Assembly: GCA_041753575.1 (NCBI GenBank)
Contig: JBGSUA010000128.1
Location: 1 to 64,000, forward strand
Direction of reading: 5' to 3'
Source of the DNA: CG2-30-51-40 sp041753575
GTDB lineage: Bacteria > Desulfobacterota > DSM-4660 > Desulfatiglandales > Desulfatiglandaceae
DNA: 64,000 nt
Shown here: positions 1 to 8,676 of the stretch, piece by piece
Layout: every line of letters begins with the position of its first letter
How positions within the stretch are numbered: the stretch's first letter is position 1
Notes under the pieces: model-generated
Databases searched by the model: none
What the model saw: the letters and a program-made list of their open reading frames with translations, nothing else
What the model was told of the DNA's origin: nothing
Translations under genes and position numbers: made by a program

Positions 1-154
1 TTTTCAAGGGAGACGGCTGCATTAAGGTGCTGCGCTGACCGGATCTCCAGGCACCACTCCAGAAGCCTTCCGGTTCCTCCACTATGGAAGAGTATCTTCA
101 GAAAGAAGCGACTGGGAAATACAACGCCAAAGATCTATTTAATTTTCAGAGAAT

Positions 155-2860
155 TCACGGGATATACTTGAACTTGGTCATATCCGGTGGGGTACCGCCT
201 GGATAAGCATTTGACGGATCTCTAACCTCCCATGGATCATCCTCAAATCCAAAATAGCAGATGGCTCTACCGTCTCGGGCGTCGGCGACCACCCGTGCCA
301 GGGCTCCTCTTGCTGCAAGGCTCACATCAATCAACTTTATGAAATCTTGTAGATCTTCAGCCTCGGGCAGGAGCAGACCGAGATGATTGGGCGATTTGAT
401 GAAGAAATCCTTATTGAATTCGGCTTCCGGTTCATCCGGATGGACTGGCAGATAGATTATGTTGGACTCTACGAGATCAAGAAAAAAGTGTGTTCCGTAG
501 GATACATCAGGCACATGGCCGTTTTCCTCCCTTGCAATCTCAACAAGGACTGAAGTATTGTTTATCTCCGAGTAAGTGACATTAACCCCCAGGTTTATAT
601 TCGAGCTGCCCCACCTGCCAGGCCCCATCATCATTATCCTGTGTTTCATGATCTCAGGATGCCTGTTTAACTTTCCGACAACCCTCCCCATCGTGCGCTT
701 CTCGTCCATGGAAGCTCGCGTGGCGTAAGGAACCGGGTCAATGTAAACGATATATCGGATATCTCTTACGATTCCGCCAGGGATTGCCCGCTTGGTCCTG
801 AAAAGGACTCGATGAGAAGGAATGTTTTCTGGTATGGCGGTGGTTGCGGTTACTCCGGGAAGCCTGAGTGGCCTACATTGGACCAGATTGATCTTTATTC
901 CACCTCCCTGTCCCACAAATGCGGTGAATTCCGTATCCACCGTGTATCCATAGGCCTCCTGAAGTTTGGCAAGGAGTTCCCTTATGATCTCCACAAAAGC
1001 CGTCTTGGAGATAAGCCGGTTAAAGGTCAGTACAGGTTCCTTCAAACCGGAGGGATCATCGCTTTCCATGTCCTTCACGTATCCATCCCTTATTTCTGAA
1101 AGGAAGAATTCGATAGAGGGATAATCAGCATTTGCGATAACCTCAATGACCGGCAGGCTGCTGAACTCATTTTGATCAAGATCTAGAAGATCCATCTGAT
1201 GCTGAGAATATGCCGCCACCTTGATGCCCATCTCGGGCCTGAGGGTGGGATGGCTTACCGCGATCAATCTGGGGTAGTCTCGTTCCAGACGGTTCACTGC
1301 CCTGGTTCCAAGCCCGGCCACCAGCCTTATCATTCCCTGCCTTGGGTCAATTTTGTCAGTCCAGCGGTACAGGTTGTAGGAAAAAGCAACTCCTGCCAGA
1401 GGAGGGAAAAAATACTGCCTGTACCTCATCCCTGAGACGCGTTGGATGAGGATTGCCATTTGCTCATCCGATTCGCCCAGACCTCTTTGCCTCCTGTAGG
1501 CGAGTGCATCCGGATTGACAGCGCTTGCATAAATAAGTTTGGCGGCTCTCAGCAGGGAGTCCATGCGTTCCTCGGGGCTTCCCTGATTGACGCAGAACTC
1601 GCTTCGGTACTTTCCCGCGAAGGCATTGCCGAAGCCGTCTTCCAGAAGGCTGCTTGATCTTACGATTATCGGGGCTTGGCCGAAGTATTCCAGAAGATCC
1701 CTGAACTGCTCCAATATTTCGTCAGGAAAACGTCCTGTCTGGAAACGCTCTTCAACATCCTGAAACTCCTCTTGAGAAATCCTGGAGTTCCTGGTCAATC
1801 TGAGTCTCAGCCTGAAGAGGTCGTTGTTGACAAGGAACGTGAAGAAGACATCAGAGCCAACAAAGAAAGAGTCGTGTTCCTCCAGAACCTTTGAAAAATC
1901 AACCTTGCCTGGATCAGAAACGAGGATTTGCCTTGCTATGAGCATTCCTGCTGCTTTGCCGCCTATCCGGCCTGACCCGATCAGCCTGTTTCTTATAGCC
2001 AGGAGATCCTGGATCGTCAGATACCGATCGGCCAGACCCCTAAGTTGGGCGTATGGGCCGATCATCATCTGCGTGAGTTCCTGCCTCAAGGCCTGGATCT
2101 CAACGGAATCGCAAAGGTGATCGAGTTCTTCGGGATCGTACTGGGCGAGCTTTCTATAGACGCTGTCCCAAGGCGCAATCGAGTCGGCCTTGACCTTGAG
2201 GGGTGACTTACTGGCCGAAATCAGTATGGATGAGGCATCGCCGCTTTGGAAAACCGGAGTAAGGTCGCCCTCCGCGTATAGATGGGGCAGGAACATTTGA
2301 GACGAATAGCGGTCCCAGACCTTGATGGGATGAATGTAGAGTTTGGAATAGACGTGATAAAGATCTATTACCACCTGGGAGGTGTCCCTTATTCGGGCAA
2401 CCGCGCTGTGGGAATGTTGGCCTCTCTTGAGGGCGAAGTAAGCGACTGTGTCCAGTTCATGGAGATATGGGCAGGTCACCTTGAAGAAGTTCGCCAGGAG
2501 TTCGTCCGTTGCCCACTCACCCACCAGATGGGAGAGGCTGTCAAACACATAGAAGACGCCGATACCCTGTGCCTCGATGACCTTGTTTACCTGGGCGCTG
2601 AACAGATCAAAACCGGGTCTGGGGTCAAGCTCGATTGTGCGGATTCGATTCTCTGTGGCAATTATCCTCTGGTGGGTGGCGAATCGCAGATAGACTACCT
2701 TGCGCCCGTCAGCAAGTGCCTGGTTAACGAAAGGGCGAGCTACCTTGAGGTAGTTTTCGAGCCTGTCCACCTGCCAGACCACGTTGTCTCCAAGGCGGAG
2801 CCCGCCCAGGACATTATCAAGCGCAGGAATCCCGCTTCCCACTTGCTGGGATTTGAGCAA
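155..2860 (-). CDS. KaiC-like domain fused to PEP/pyruvate-binding (PEP synthase-like) domain
   Basis: A 901-residue protein. Residues 1-230 read like a RecA/KaiC domain (GSGIPALDNVLGG near residue 8, then hydrophobic strands), but the Walker A loop is absent: GDNVVWQVD stands where GPPGTGKT would be. From about residue 293 (LIGSGRIGGKAAGM) to about 700 the protein resembles the ATP-grasp PEP/pyruvate-binding domain of PEP synthase, including IIVRSSSLLEDGFGNAFAG. The C-terminal third has GPGRWGSSNINLGVNV. I see no phosphohistidine swivel domain (no TCHAA-type motif) and no PEP-synthase barrel, so it is not a working PEP synthase. Such fusions are annotated only as PEP/pyruvate-binding domain proteins. 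It may bind or sense nucleotide or phosphoenolpyruvate; the role is unknown. Transcribed in the same direction as gdhA upstream. Confidence 0.85.
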   Translation of the reverse strand: MLKSQQVGSGIPALDNVLGGLRLGDNVVWQVDRLENYLKVARPFVNQALADGRKVVYLRFATHQRIIATENRIRTIELDPRPGFDLFSAQVNKVIEAQGIGVFYVFDSLSHLVGEWATDELLANFFKVTCPYLHELDTVAYFALKRGQHSHSAVARIRDTSQVVIDLYHVYSKLYIHPIKVWDRYSSQMFLPHLYAEGDLTPVFQSGDASSILISASKSPLKVKADSIAPWDSVYRKLAQYDPEELDHLCDSVEIQALRQELTQMMIGPYAQLRGLADRYLTIQDLLAIRNRLIGSGRIGGKAAGMLIARQILVSDPGKVDFSKVLEEHDSFFVGSDVFFTFLVNNDLFRLRLRLTRNSRISQEEFQDVEERFQTGRFPDEILEQFRDLLEYFGQAPIIVRSSSLLEDGFGNAFAGKYRSEFCVNQGSPEERMDSLLRAAKLIYASAVNPDALAYRRQRGLGESDEQMAILIQRVSGMRYRQYFFPPLAGVAFSYNLYRWTDKIDPRQGMIRLVAGLGTRAVNRLERDYPRLIAVSHPTLRPEMGIKVAAYSQHQMDLLDLDQNEFSSLPVIEVIANADYPSIEFFLSEIRDGYVKDMESDDPSGLKEPVLTFNRLISKTAFVEIIRELLAKLQEAYGYTVDTEFTAFVGQGGGIKINLVQCRPLRLPGVTATTAIPENIPSHRVLFRTKRAIPGGIVRDIRYIVYIDPVPYATRASMDEKRTMGRVVGKLNRHPEIMKHRIMMMGPGRWGSSNINLGVNVTYSEINNTSVLVEIAREENGHVPDVSYGTHFFLDLVESNIIYLPVHPDEPEAEFNKDFFIKSPNHLGLLLPEAEDLQDFIKLIDVSLAARGALARVVADARDGRAICYFGFEDDPWEVRDPSNAYPGGTPPDMTKFKYIP

Positions 2861-2924
2861 AAACGCCTCCAGAAAACTGCTTTAAATATGAATCCTTATT
2901 TATAGGGGCGGATGGGTTTATTGG

Positions 2925-2957
2925 TCCCAAGGAAAGGCCATCGGCTTTTCCCTGGGG
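2925..2957 (-). terminator. Terminator-like hairpin after gdhA
   Basis: A near-perfect inverted repeat (arms of about 15 nt, two mismatches, loop ATC) lies between the gdhA stop and the next gene on the same strand. There is no clear T tract, so it may be a terminator or an mRNA-stabilising stem. Confidence 0.45.
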
Positions 2958-2964
2958 ATTCGGA

Positions 2965-4218
2965 CTATACCCATCCTCGCGTTTTCATTGCTTCCACTAC
3001 CCGGCTTACTGCGACGGCGTATGCGGCCTTGCGCATGTTTATATGATATTTCTCAGACATATCGAATACCTCATGATAGGCCCGGGTCATGCGCTTGTCC
3101 AGCCTCTCATGCACTTCCTTCTCATCCCAATAATACATGGATGCGTTCTGAACCATTTCAAAGTAGGAAACGGTAACTCCTCCTGCGTTGCATAGGAAGT
3201 CGGGAATGACATGAATGCCCTTCTTATAGAGGATTTCATCCGCTTCAGGGGTGGTAGGGCCGTTGGCTAGCTCCACAATAACCTTGGCCTTCACCCGATC
3301 GGCATTCTTTGCGGTAAGTATCCCTTCAAGGGCCGCCAGGATCAGTACATCCACATCCATCTCCAGAAGCGCTTCCTGGGTTATGCATTCACTGCCCTGG
3401 CAATTGAGAACGGAGGAGGTCTTCTGCTTCTGCTTGGCTATTCCCTGTGAGGAAAGCCCCGTTCGGCAGCAGACCGCCCCTTTGGAATCGCAGACAGCCA
3501 AGATCTTTGCTCCGAACATTGACTCAGCCAGAGATGCGGCATAACTGCCTGCATTACCGTAACCCTGAATAGCCACGGTAGCCTTGCTGAGGTCAAGAGA
3601 TATCTTGCGGGCTGCTTCACGCAACAGGTAGAGGCCTCCTCGTGCAGTTGCATCACCCCGGCCGGGAGATCCTCCAATGGAAAGAGGCTTACCGGTCACC
3701 ACCCCAAACTGGTTCTTGCCCAGCATTGAGGAATATTCATCCATCATCCAGGCCATGATCTGTGGGTTGGTATAAACGTCGGGGGCGGGCACGTCCTTTT
3801 CAGGACCGATGAATGGAGCTATTGCCCTTATGTATGCCCTGCTTATCCTCTCCAGTTCATGCACGGAAAGTTCCTTGGGGTTGCAGATTACTCCTCCTTT
3901 TCCGCCTCCCAGAGGAAGATCAAGTAATGCAACCTTCCATGTCATCCAGGCAGCAAGTGCCCTCACTGTGTCAATAGTCTCGTCAGGATGAAACCTTATG
4001 CCTCCCTTGGCTGGCCCTTTTGCATCATTGTAATGTATCCTGAAGCCCTGAAACATCTTGGTTGTGCCGTCATCCATGTGTACGGGAAAAGTCACGTGAA
4101 GCTCCCGCATTGGGTGCAGTAGTGCTTCCCGTGTGATCTGATCGAGCTTGAGAATGTCCGCGCAGTCGTTTATCTGTCTCTGGGCGATTTTGAAAGGATT
4201 ACTAACGTTATCAGACAT
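2965..4218 (-). CDS. gdhA: Glu/Leu/Phe/Val family dehydrogenase, probably glutamate dehydrogenase
   Basis: Oxidative deamination of glutamate to 2-oxoglutarate, or the reverse, with NAD(P); cytosolic hexamer in this family. The 417-residue length is normal. Visible signatures are the substrate site KGGIRFHPDE, the glycine/lysine stretch LPLGGGKGGVICNP, the catalytic-Asp region DVPAPDVYTN, and the Rossmann motif IQGYGNAGSYAA. The C-terminal part has ELANGPTTPEADEIL and PDFLCNAGGVTVSYFE, typical of the family. The ATG is preceded by AAGGAGG at good spacing. It lies 71 bp downstream of two small paralogous genes and has its own promoter-like sequence. Branched-chain specificity cannot be excluded, but the NAGGVTVSYFEMVQN region favours glutamate dehydrogenase. 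Confidence 0.93.
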   Translation of the reverse strand: MSDNVSNPFKIAQRQINDCADILKLDQITREALLHPMRELHVTFPVHMDDGTTKMFQGFRIHYNDAKGPAKGGIRFHPDETIDTVRALAAWMTWKVALLDLPLGGGKGGVICNPKELSVHELERISRAYIRAIAPFIGPEKDVPAPDVYTNPQIMAWMMDEYSSMLGKNQFGVVTGKPLSIGGSPGRGDATARGGLYLLREAARKISLDLSKATVAIQGYGNAGSYAASLAESMFGAKILAVCDSKGAVCCRTGLSSQGIAKQKQKTSSVLNCQGSECITQEALLEMDVDVLILAALEGILTAKNADRVKAKVIVELANGPTTPEADEILYKKGIHVIPDFLCNAGGVTVSYFEMVQNASMYYWDEKEVHERLDKRMTRAYHEVFDMSEKYHINMRKAAYAVAVSRVVEAMKTRGWV

Positions 4219-4236
4219 TTATCTTCCTCCTTAGAA

Positions 4237-4265
4237 TTTATATCATAAATGCTTATTTTTGTTAA
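4237..4265 (-). promoter_or_regulatory. Sigma70-like promoter candidate for gdhA
   Basis: On the minus strand, TTAACA, a 17-nt spacer, then TATAAA. The predicted start of transcription would leave only about 12 nt before the ATG, just enough for the AAGGAGG site. Short leader, so moderate confidence. Confidence 0.4.
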
Positions 4266-4289
4266 CATTATGTTAAATTATTTTAAATC

Positions 4290-4586
4290 CTAATCGCTAA
4301 GGCGTTTCGCATGATCAAGGTAATGTTTCAATATCCACATTTTTTCCAGGAACTCTGGCCATCCGCAGCGCGGTATGAATCCTTTCGATGCTCCGGATTC
4401 AACCAACACATTGCCTACGACCTGCCCCTGGAATTCATCCCATAAATCGCCCCATATATTCTGAGCATCCTGAAGCATTGAACCCATGATGTTCCTGAAA
4501 TGTCTCAACCTCTCTTCAGGAGAAAGTGACTTCTGCTCCTGGGAGTCCGATTGCGAACTTCTGACAACCTTCAACTGCTTTTCCAT
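4290..4586 (-). CDS. Small conserved-looking protein, paralogue of its upstream neighbour
   Basis: A 98-residue soluble protein I do not recognise. It aligns with the neighbouring 121-residue protein: ERLRHFRNIMGSMLQDAQNIW here against ARLRHFRGVAASVMSEAMTLW there, and FLEKMWILKHYLDHAKRL against LLEKLHILGIKIDYAKRL. The shared core is likely two or three amphipathic helices with conserved Trp and aromatic positions; there are no membrane segments or metal motifs. The start is supported by GGGGAGG six nt before the ATG. The gene is in the same orientation as gdhA and the upstream paralogue, and probably shares the sigma54 promoter at 5150-5165. The helical form suggests a protein-protein or regulatory role, which is only inference. 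Confidence 0.75.
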   Translation of the reverse strand: MEKQLKVVRSSQSDSQEQKSLSPEERLRHFRNIMGSMLQDAQNIWGDLWDEFQGQVVGNVLVESGASKGFIPRCGWPEFLEKMWILKHYLDHAKRLSD

Positions 4587-4679
4587 GGCCTTCCTCCCCT
4601 TATTGCACCGGCTTATCTTTGATGAGTGAGTTTGATTAACCAGGCGGAGTAAAGCTTAAGCACCTCGCTCGTTGAGAAT

Positions 4680-5045
4680 TCAGTCCTCCGCCCCCAAACG
4701 TGTTTTTCCTCCGGGGTCGCCTTCACACAACCTTTTTGCGTAATCAATCTTAATGCCAAGAATATGAAGCTTTTCCAGCAGTTTTGCCCTTTGCGCCCGA
4801 CCTGCGGCAGGATCGAGACCCCCGACCCCTTCGAGGATCTCTTCACAGGTGCGAGGGTCCTGGAGTTCATTCCAGATCTCTTTCCACAAAGTCATGGCCT
4901 CAGACATAACACTTGCTGCGACTCCCCTGAAGTGCCTGAGTCTTGCGTTTATGCGATCAATCTCAATTCTGGAGTCCACTTCCCTTGATTCGCAATTGTT
5001 GATTGATTCCATTTCAGCTTTCTGCTTCATGACCGCCTTTCTCAT
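4680..5045 (-). CDS. Small protein, tandem paralogue of the 98-aa protein
   Basis: Up to 121 residues and helix-rich. An internal ATG at 5030 (residue 6) has a better ribosome-binding site (AAAGG) than the first ATG, so the real protein may be 116 residues. It shares the RLRHFR...LWKEIWNEL core and the LLEKLHIL...DYAKRL C-terminal motif with the downstream gene, from which it is separated by 93 bp. The region between the two shared blocks (ILEGVGGLDPAAGRAQ) differs. No family is recognised. It is the first gene after a strong sigma54-type promoter, next to a sigma54 response regulator, so expression is probably under that two-component system. Confidence 0.72.
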   Translation of the reverse strand: MRKAVMKQKAEMESINNCESREVDSRIEIDRINARLRHFRGVAASVMSEAMTLWKEIWNELQDPRTCEEILEGVGGLDPAAGRAQRAKLLEKLHILGIKIDYAKRLCEGDPGGKTRLGAED

Positions 5046-5128
5046 GTGCGAGTCTTTATATTAGCAGCCTGCCGCTTTCTTATTCTGGAGCGCCTGCAGA
5101 GTGATGCGGCATTAGTCATCTGGTCGCG

Positions 5129-5147
5129 GGCATCCCCGCCGGATGCC
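5129..5147 (-). repeat. Perfect 7-bp hairpin in the leader of the paralogue operon
   Basis: GGCATCC, a 5-nt loop, then GGATGCC. It sits at or just after the expected transcription start of the sigma54 promoter, so it could shape the mRNA 5' end or be an operator. Confidence 0.4.
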
Positions 5148-5149
5148 TC

Positions 5150-5165
5150 AGCAATAGCTGTGCCG
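5150..5165 (-). promoter_or_regulatory. Sigma54 (-24/-12) promoter
   Basis: Read on the minus strand: CGGCACAGCTATTGCT. Against the consensus TGGCAC-R-N4-TTGCW it differs only at the first T, with exact GG-to-GC spacing. It lies about 105 bp before the first paralogue and about 150 bp after the response-regulator gene. It would need an enhancer-binding activator; one is encoded immediately upstream. Confidence 0.75.
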
Positions 5166-5261
5166 AAAGATTGAGGAAGGGAAAAGAGAAAATAAAACCC
5201 ATCTTTTCAACAAGATGCAACAGGATAATACTTGCAGGCAGTAGGAAGGGTTGATGCTTTA

Positions 5262-5288
5262 TGCGCAGGTTTTGAGCAGCCCTGCGCA
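5262..5288. promoter_or_regulatory. Candidate enhancer (UAS) dyad for the sigma54 promoter
   Basis: TGCGCAGG-N11-CCTGCGCA, perfect 8-bp arms, centred about 135 bp upstream of the predicted transcription start, where sigma54 activators usually bind. It also lies just after the response-regulator stop, so a terminator role is possible, but there is no T tract. Confidence 0.55.
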
Positions 5289-5315
5289 AATTTCATCAGC
5301 CTTGGGGGGATTGGC

Positions 5316-6761
5316 TTATTCCGGCGGTATCTGGATGTGGAATTTCTTTATACGGTGCCTCAGGGTGTTACGGCTTATTCCCAGCATTTTGGAGGCCTTT
5401 ACCTGATTGTATCCGCATTGTTTCAAAACCCTTCTTATGAGGGCGCCTTCAACTGTATCAAGGATGTTGGCTTCACCGGGATCTAAGGAAATCTTGACAA
5501 GCTCTGGGAAAAGGTCGTCAATTTTTCTCTCCATCCTAATGATGCATGGCTCCTCTTCCGTTCCGCCTTCTGAGTCTCCGTGGTTTCTTTCCAGTTGAAT
5601 GTGCTCTGGAAGGATTATCTCTCCCTGGCTCAGCAGGACAGCACGTCTTATACAGTTCTCAAGCTCACGAACATTGCCGGGCCAGGAATATGACCTGATC
5701 CTCTCAAGTGCCCCATCATCCACATACCTTATGGCTACTCCGTATTCGCTGCTCAGACGAGCTATGAAATGCTCCACAAGCAACGGGATATCTTCCTTTC
5801 GCTCCTTAAGGGCCGGAAGATGAATAGATATGATCTTCAGGCGCCAGTAAAGATCCTCCCTGAACCTCCCCTGTTCAACCTCTTTTCCCAGGTTCTTGTT
5901 GGTGGCGGCGATGATCCTCGCATCGGACCTGATGGTCTCACTTCCGCCCAGCCTTTCGAATTCACCGTACTGAATTGCCCTAAGGACTTTGGCCTGAGTG
6001 ACAAGCGGCATATCGCCAATTTCGTCAAAAAAGAGCGTTCCCTCTGTGCATCTTTCAAATTTGCCGATGTGCACCCTTTCGGCGCCTGTGAAGGCACCCC
6101 GTTCATATCCGAACAGATCGCTTTCGAAGAGGGTCTCCGGAATAGCTGCGCAGTTCACCGCCAGAAAAGGCTTTTCCTTCCTGCTGCTGTGGTGGTAGAT
6201 GGCTCGGGCGACCAGTTCTTTCCCTGTCCCGGATTCTCCTGTGATAAGTACGGTAACATTCCTGTCTGCAACCTGGCCTATGAGTTTATATACAGCTTGC
6301 ATCCGCTTGTGTTTACCTATTATCTGGGCGGCGCCTGGAGCTGCAGCAACGGTTGGCCCCCTGGCTAAATCAGGGTAGCAGACGACCTCCTTCATTAGGT
6401 GGTTTACGCCCAGGGCATCGTTCACGAGACGTTGCAGTTCATCTCGCTCAAAGGGCTTTGGAAGGTAATCATAGGCCCCGACCTTCATGGCCTCTATTGC
6501 GGTATCGGTGGTGCCGTAGGCCGTCATGATTATCACCGGGGTCCTCACCTGACGGCGCCTTATCTCCCTAAGGGTGTCGAGACCATTAAGTGCGGACATC
6601 TTGTAATCCAGAAGAACCAAATCAAAGACGTCAGCGGAAACCATTTTAATGGCCGCCTCCCCCGCGTTGCAGGTGCGGATATCGTACCCCTGTTTGGAAA
6701 GAAAGCGGCTGAGGAAGTGCACAAGGCCTTGGTCATCGTCAACTATGAGAATCTTTTCCAT
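5316..6761 (-). CDS. Sigma54-dependent two-component response regulator (NtrC/AtoC type)
   Basis: 481 residues from the ATG at 6761, chosen because GAGG lies 8-9 nt upstream; longer reading would need a TTG start. REC domain 1-120 with acidic pocket DDD at 8-10 and phospho-acceptor D52 (LVLLDYKM). AAA+ domain with Walker A GESGTGKE (175-182), canonical sigma54 loop GAFTGA (222-227), FFDEIGD Walker B and the R-finger region. Fis-type HTH at the C-terminus (YNQVKASKMLGISRNTLRHRI). It activates sigma54 promoters when phosphorylated. The gene overlaps the end of the sensor kinase gene by 23 nt. The nearest sigma54 promoter and dyad are directly downstream, in front of the paralogue pair, which are its likely targets. 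Confidence 0.95.
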   Translation of the reverse strand: MEKILIVDDDQGLVHFLSRFLSKQGYDIRTCNAGEAAIKMVSADVFDLVLLDYKMSALNGLDTLREIRRRQVRTPVIIMTAYGTTDTAIEAMKVGAYDYLPKPFERDELQRLVNDALGVNHLMKEVVCYPDLARGPTVAAAPGAAQIIGKHKRMQAVYKLIGQVADRNVTVLITGESGTGKELVARAIYHHSSRKEKPFLAVNCAAIPETLFESDLFGYERGAFTGAERVHIGKFERCTEGTLFFDEIGDMPLVTQAKVLRAIQYGEFERLGGSETIRSDARIIAATNKNLGKEVEQGRFREDLYWRLKIISIHLPALKERKEDIPLLVEHFIARLSSEYGVAIRYVDDGALERIRSYSWPGNVRELENCIRRAVLLSQGEIILPEHIQLERNHGDSEGGTEEEPCIIRMERKIDDLFPELVKISLDPGEANILDTVEGALIRRVLKQCGYNQVKASKMLGISRNTLRHRIKKFHIQIPPE

Positions 6762-8676
6762 CGCTTTTTCCTCTATTGTTTGCCGCAAGGGGGATGAGAA
6801 CCGAAAAAGTAGTGCCCTTTACTTCTTCGCTTGACACCAGGACCTCACCACCATGGCGATGGATCGTGCTGTAAACGATAGACAGCCCGAGCCCGGTACC
6901 AGTCGCCTTGGTGGTGAAAAACGGATCAAAGAGCCTTGGAATATCTTTGGGAGCAATACCCGGCCCTGTGTCTTTGACATCTATGCGGACATATTCGGAT
7001 TGCTTCTCTATATCGAATACGGGCTCGCTATAGGCAGTTATATGGAGTTCTCCTCGCAAACCCATTGCCTCCAATGCGTTAACCATCAGATTAACAAGTA
7101 CCTCGCAGAGCTGTTTTCTGTCCCCCCTGATGTTTAGAGGCGAGGATCTGACATCCAATCCAATAAAAGTCTCCTGCTGCCTGGCCTTGGGTCCTACCAC
7201 CAGCAACGCATCATTGATTAGATCCTCTATACAGATATCCGAAAAAAGCGGCTCCTGCGGCCTCGCAAAATCCAGGAAACGGTTTATGGTATCCTCCATC
7301 CGCTTTATCTGCTTCATGGCTACATGGAAATCCTGTTCAAACTCGGGGGAGACTTCAATGTCACTTTCTACGGACTCCAGGAAAAGTTTAAGCGAAGTAA
7401 GCGGCGTCCTGATTTCGTGGGCAACACCTGCCGCCAGATGACCCATGGAGGCAAGTTGCTGGGAGCGCACCGCTGCCTGCTGCGTCCTCTTCAGCTCCAC
7501 ACCTGTGTCCTTAAGCTCCGCTTCCCTGAGATGCACCTTGGTTTCCAGGTCATTCTGCCGGCGTCTGAGTTTTTCAGCCATATCAGCAAAGGCCTTGTAT
7601 AGAATACCGATTTCATCCCTGCGTTGAGTAATCATGAGTTTCGGATCATAACGGCCTGCTGCAAGTTCATCCGCTGCTATACTTAGCTTGTGGATCGGAT
7701 GTGCCATATAGCGGGATAGTAGCCATGCGGATACCAATGCTCCCAGCACCGACAATGCTATCACCAGTGATATATATCCGGACAAAATGCGGGCTGCATG
7801 GAAGGCCTCGTCTTTGTCCTGTTCCACTACCAGGGCCCAATCGGTACCTTCCACCCTTGCGGAGGACCCGATAACCTCTATCCCTCTGTAATCAATGTAA
7901 GTTATGTTATTGCTTCTTCTGTTGAAGATATTTTTGAAGCTTTCGGACTGTGCTATGTTTTCGGTAAGTATTCTATGGGGTTCTTTGTGGGCCAAGAACA
8001 TTCCTTCCCGATTAACAAGGTAGCACTCTCCTGTGCGGCCCAGAGACACCGAAAGGATTGCGGAAAGTATGGTGCTTGTCCCCACCGAGGCACACACTAC
8101 CCTGTCAATGTTGCCTGTCCTGCCGGGCAAGGGTGCGGATATAAGGAAAAATGAGCCCCTTCTCTCTGGGTCAAAGAATATTTCCGACATAAAGAGCCGG
8201 CCGTCAAGGGCTTCCTCAAACCATTCAGCCCCATTCGGGACCGTGGAATTCTCTGAAGTAGAGTAAATGATCTGGCCTGTTCGAGAAAACACAGCGAATC
8301 CGCTGTAAACACGGTAGTTATTTCTCACAAGTTCCAGATAGGCGGAGACATCGGACGGATCAGCAGAAGAGAGGATTGAGGATCCGGCTACAACGGCAAT
8401 GTCAGCCTTTCGCTCTGAAAGCCATCTTTTTAGGAGCTCAACCTTATCCCTCGCCACATGGTTGACCTCATTGGTGACTATGTTTAAAATCAACTCCTTT
8501 GCAGTATGGACAGAAAAGGCGCCAAGGGCCGAGAGGGGCACCAGGGCGAATAAGGAAAAAAGGAGCATAAGTTTTCCCTGAAGATTATTGAGCAGGGCGG
8601 GCTTTCTCAATATGATTCCCCATCCTAAAAAAACTTGGTGCGTCTCCACCTTATCTAAAAAGGTCCAAAGGTTCAT
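6739..8676 (-). CDS. Membrane sensor histidine kinase (Cache-like sensor, HAMP, HisKA, HATPase)
   Basis: 645 residues. Membrane segments at about 35-58 and 299-320 enclose a periplasmic domain of about 240 residues resembling a double Cache sensor (SVGTSTILSAILSVSLGRTGECYLVNREG). HAMP about 320-372, coiled coil 370-410, HisKA with H420 (GVAHEIRTPLTSL), then HATPase: N box NLMVNALEAM, G1 DTGPGIAP, G2 TGTGLGLS. It should autophosphorylate and pass phosphate to the overlapping response regulator. The signal is unknown; Cache domains usually bind small organic ligands. The start codon lacks a strong ribosome-binding site. The hydrophilic first 30 residues before the membrane segment could be shorter if a later start is used. 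Confidence 0.93.
   Translation of the reverse strand: MNLWTFLDKVETHQVFLGWGIILRKPALLNNLQGKLMLLFSLFALVPLSALGAFSVHTAKELILNIVTNEVNHVARDKVELLKRWLSERKADIAVVAGSSILSSADPSDVSAYLELVRNNYRVYSGFAVFSRTGQIIYSTSENSTVPNGAEWFEEALDGRLFMSEIFFDPERRGSFFLISAPLPGRTGNIDRVVCASVGTSTILSAILSVSLGRTGECYLVNREGMFLAHKEPHRILTENIAQSESFKNIFNRRSNNITYIDYRGIEVIGSSARVEGTDWALVVEQDKDEAFHAARILSGYISLVIALSVLGALVSAWLLSRYMAHPIHKLSIAADELAAGRYDPKLMITQRRDEIGILYKAFADMAEKLRRRQNDLETKVHLREAELKDTGVELKRTQQAAVRSQQLASMGHLAAGVAHEIRTPLTSLKLFLESVESDIEVSPEFEQDFHVAMKQIKRMEDTINRFLDFARPQEPLFSDICIEDLINDALLVVGPKARQQETFIGLDVRSSPLNIRGDRKQLCEVLVNLMVNALEAMGLRGELHITAYSEPVFDIEKQSEYVRIDVKDTGPGIAPKDIPRLFDPFFTTKATGTGLGLSIVYSTIHRHGGEVLVSSEEVKGTTFSVLIPLAANNRGKSDGKDSHS

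Noticed and set aside
3..38. Plus-strand frame ending in TGA at the left edge (FKGDGCIKVLR)
   Set aside because: Only 11 codons are visible; could be the end of a gene but cannot be supported.
2282..2905. 207-codon plus-strand frame
   Set aside because: Antisense shadow of the KaiC/PEP-binding gene; no family features.
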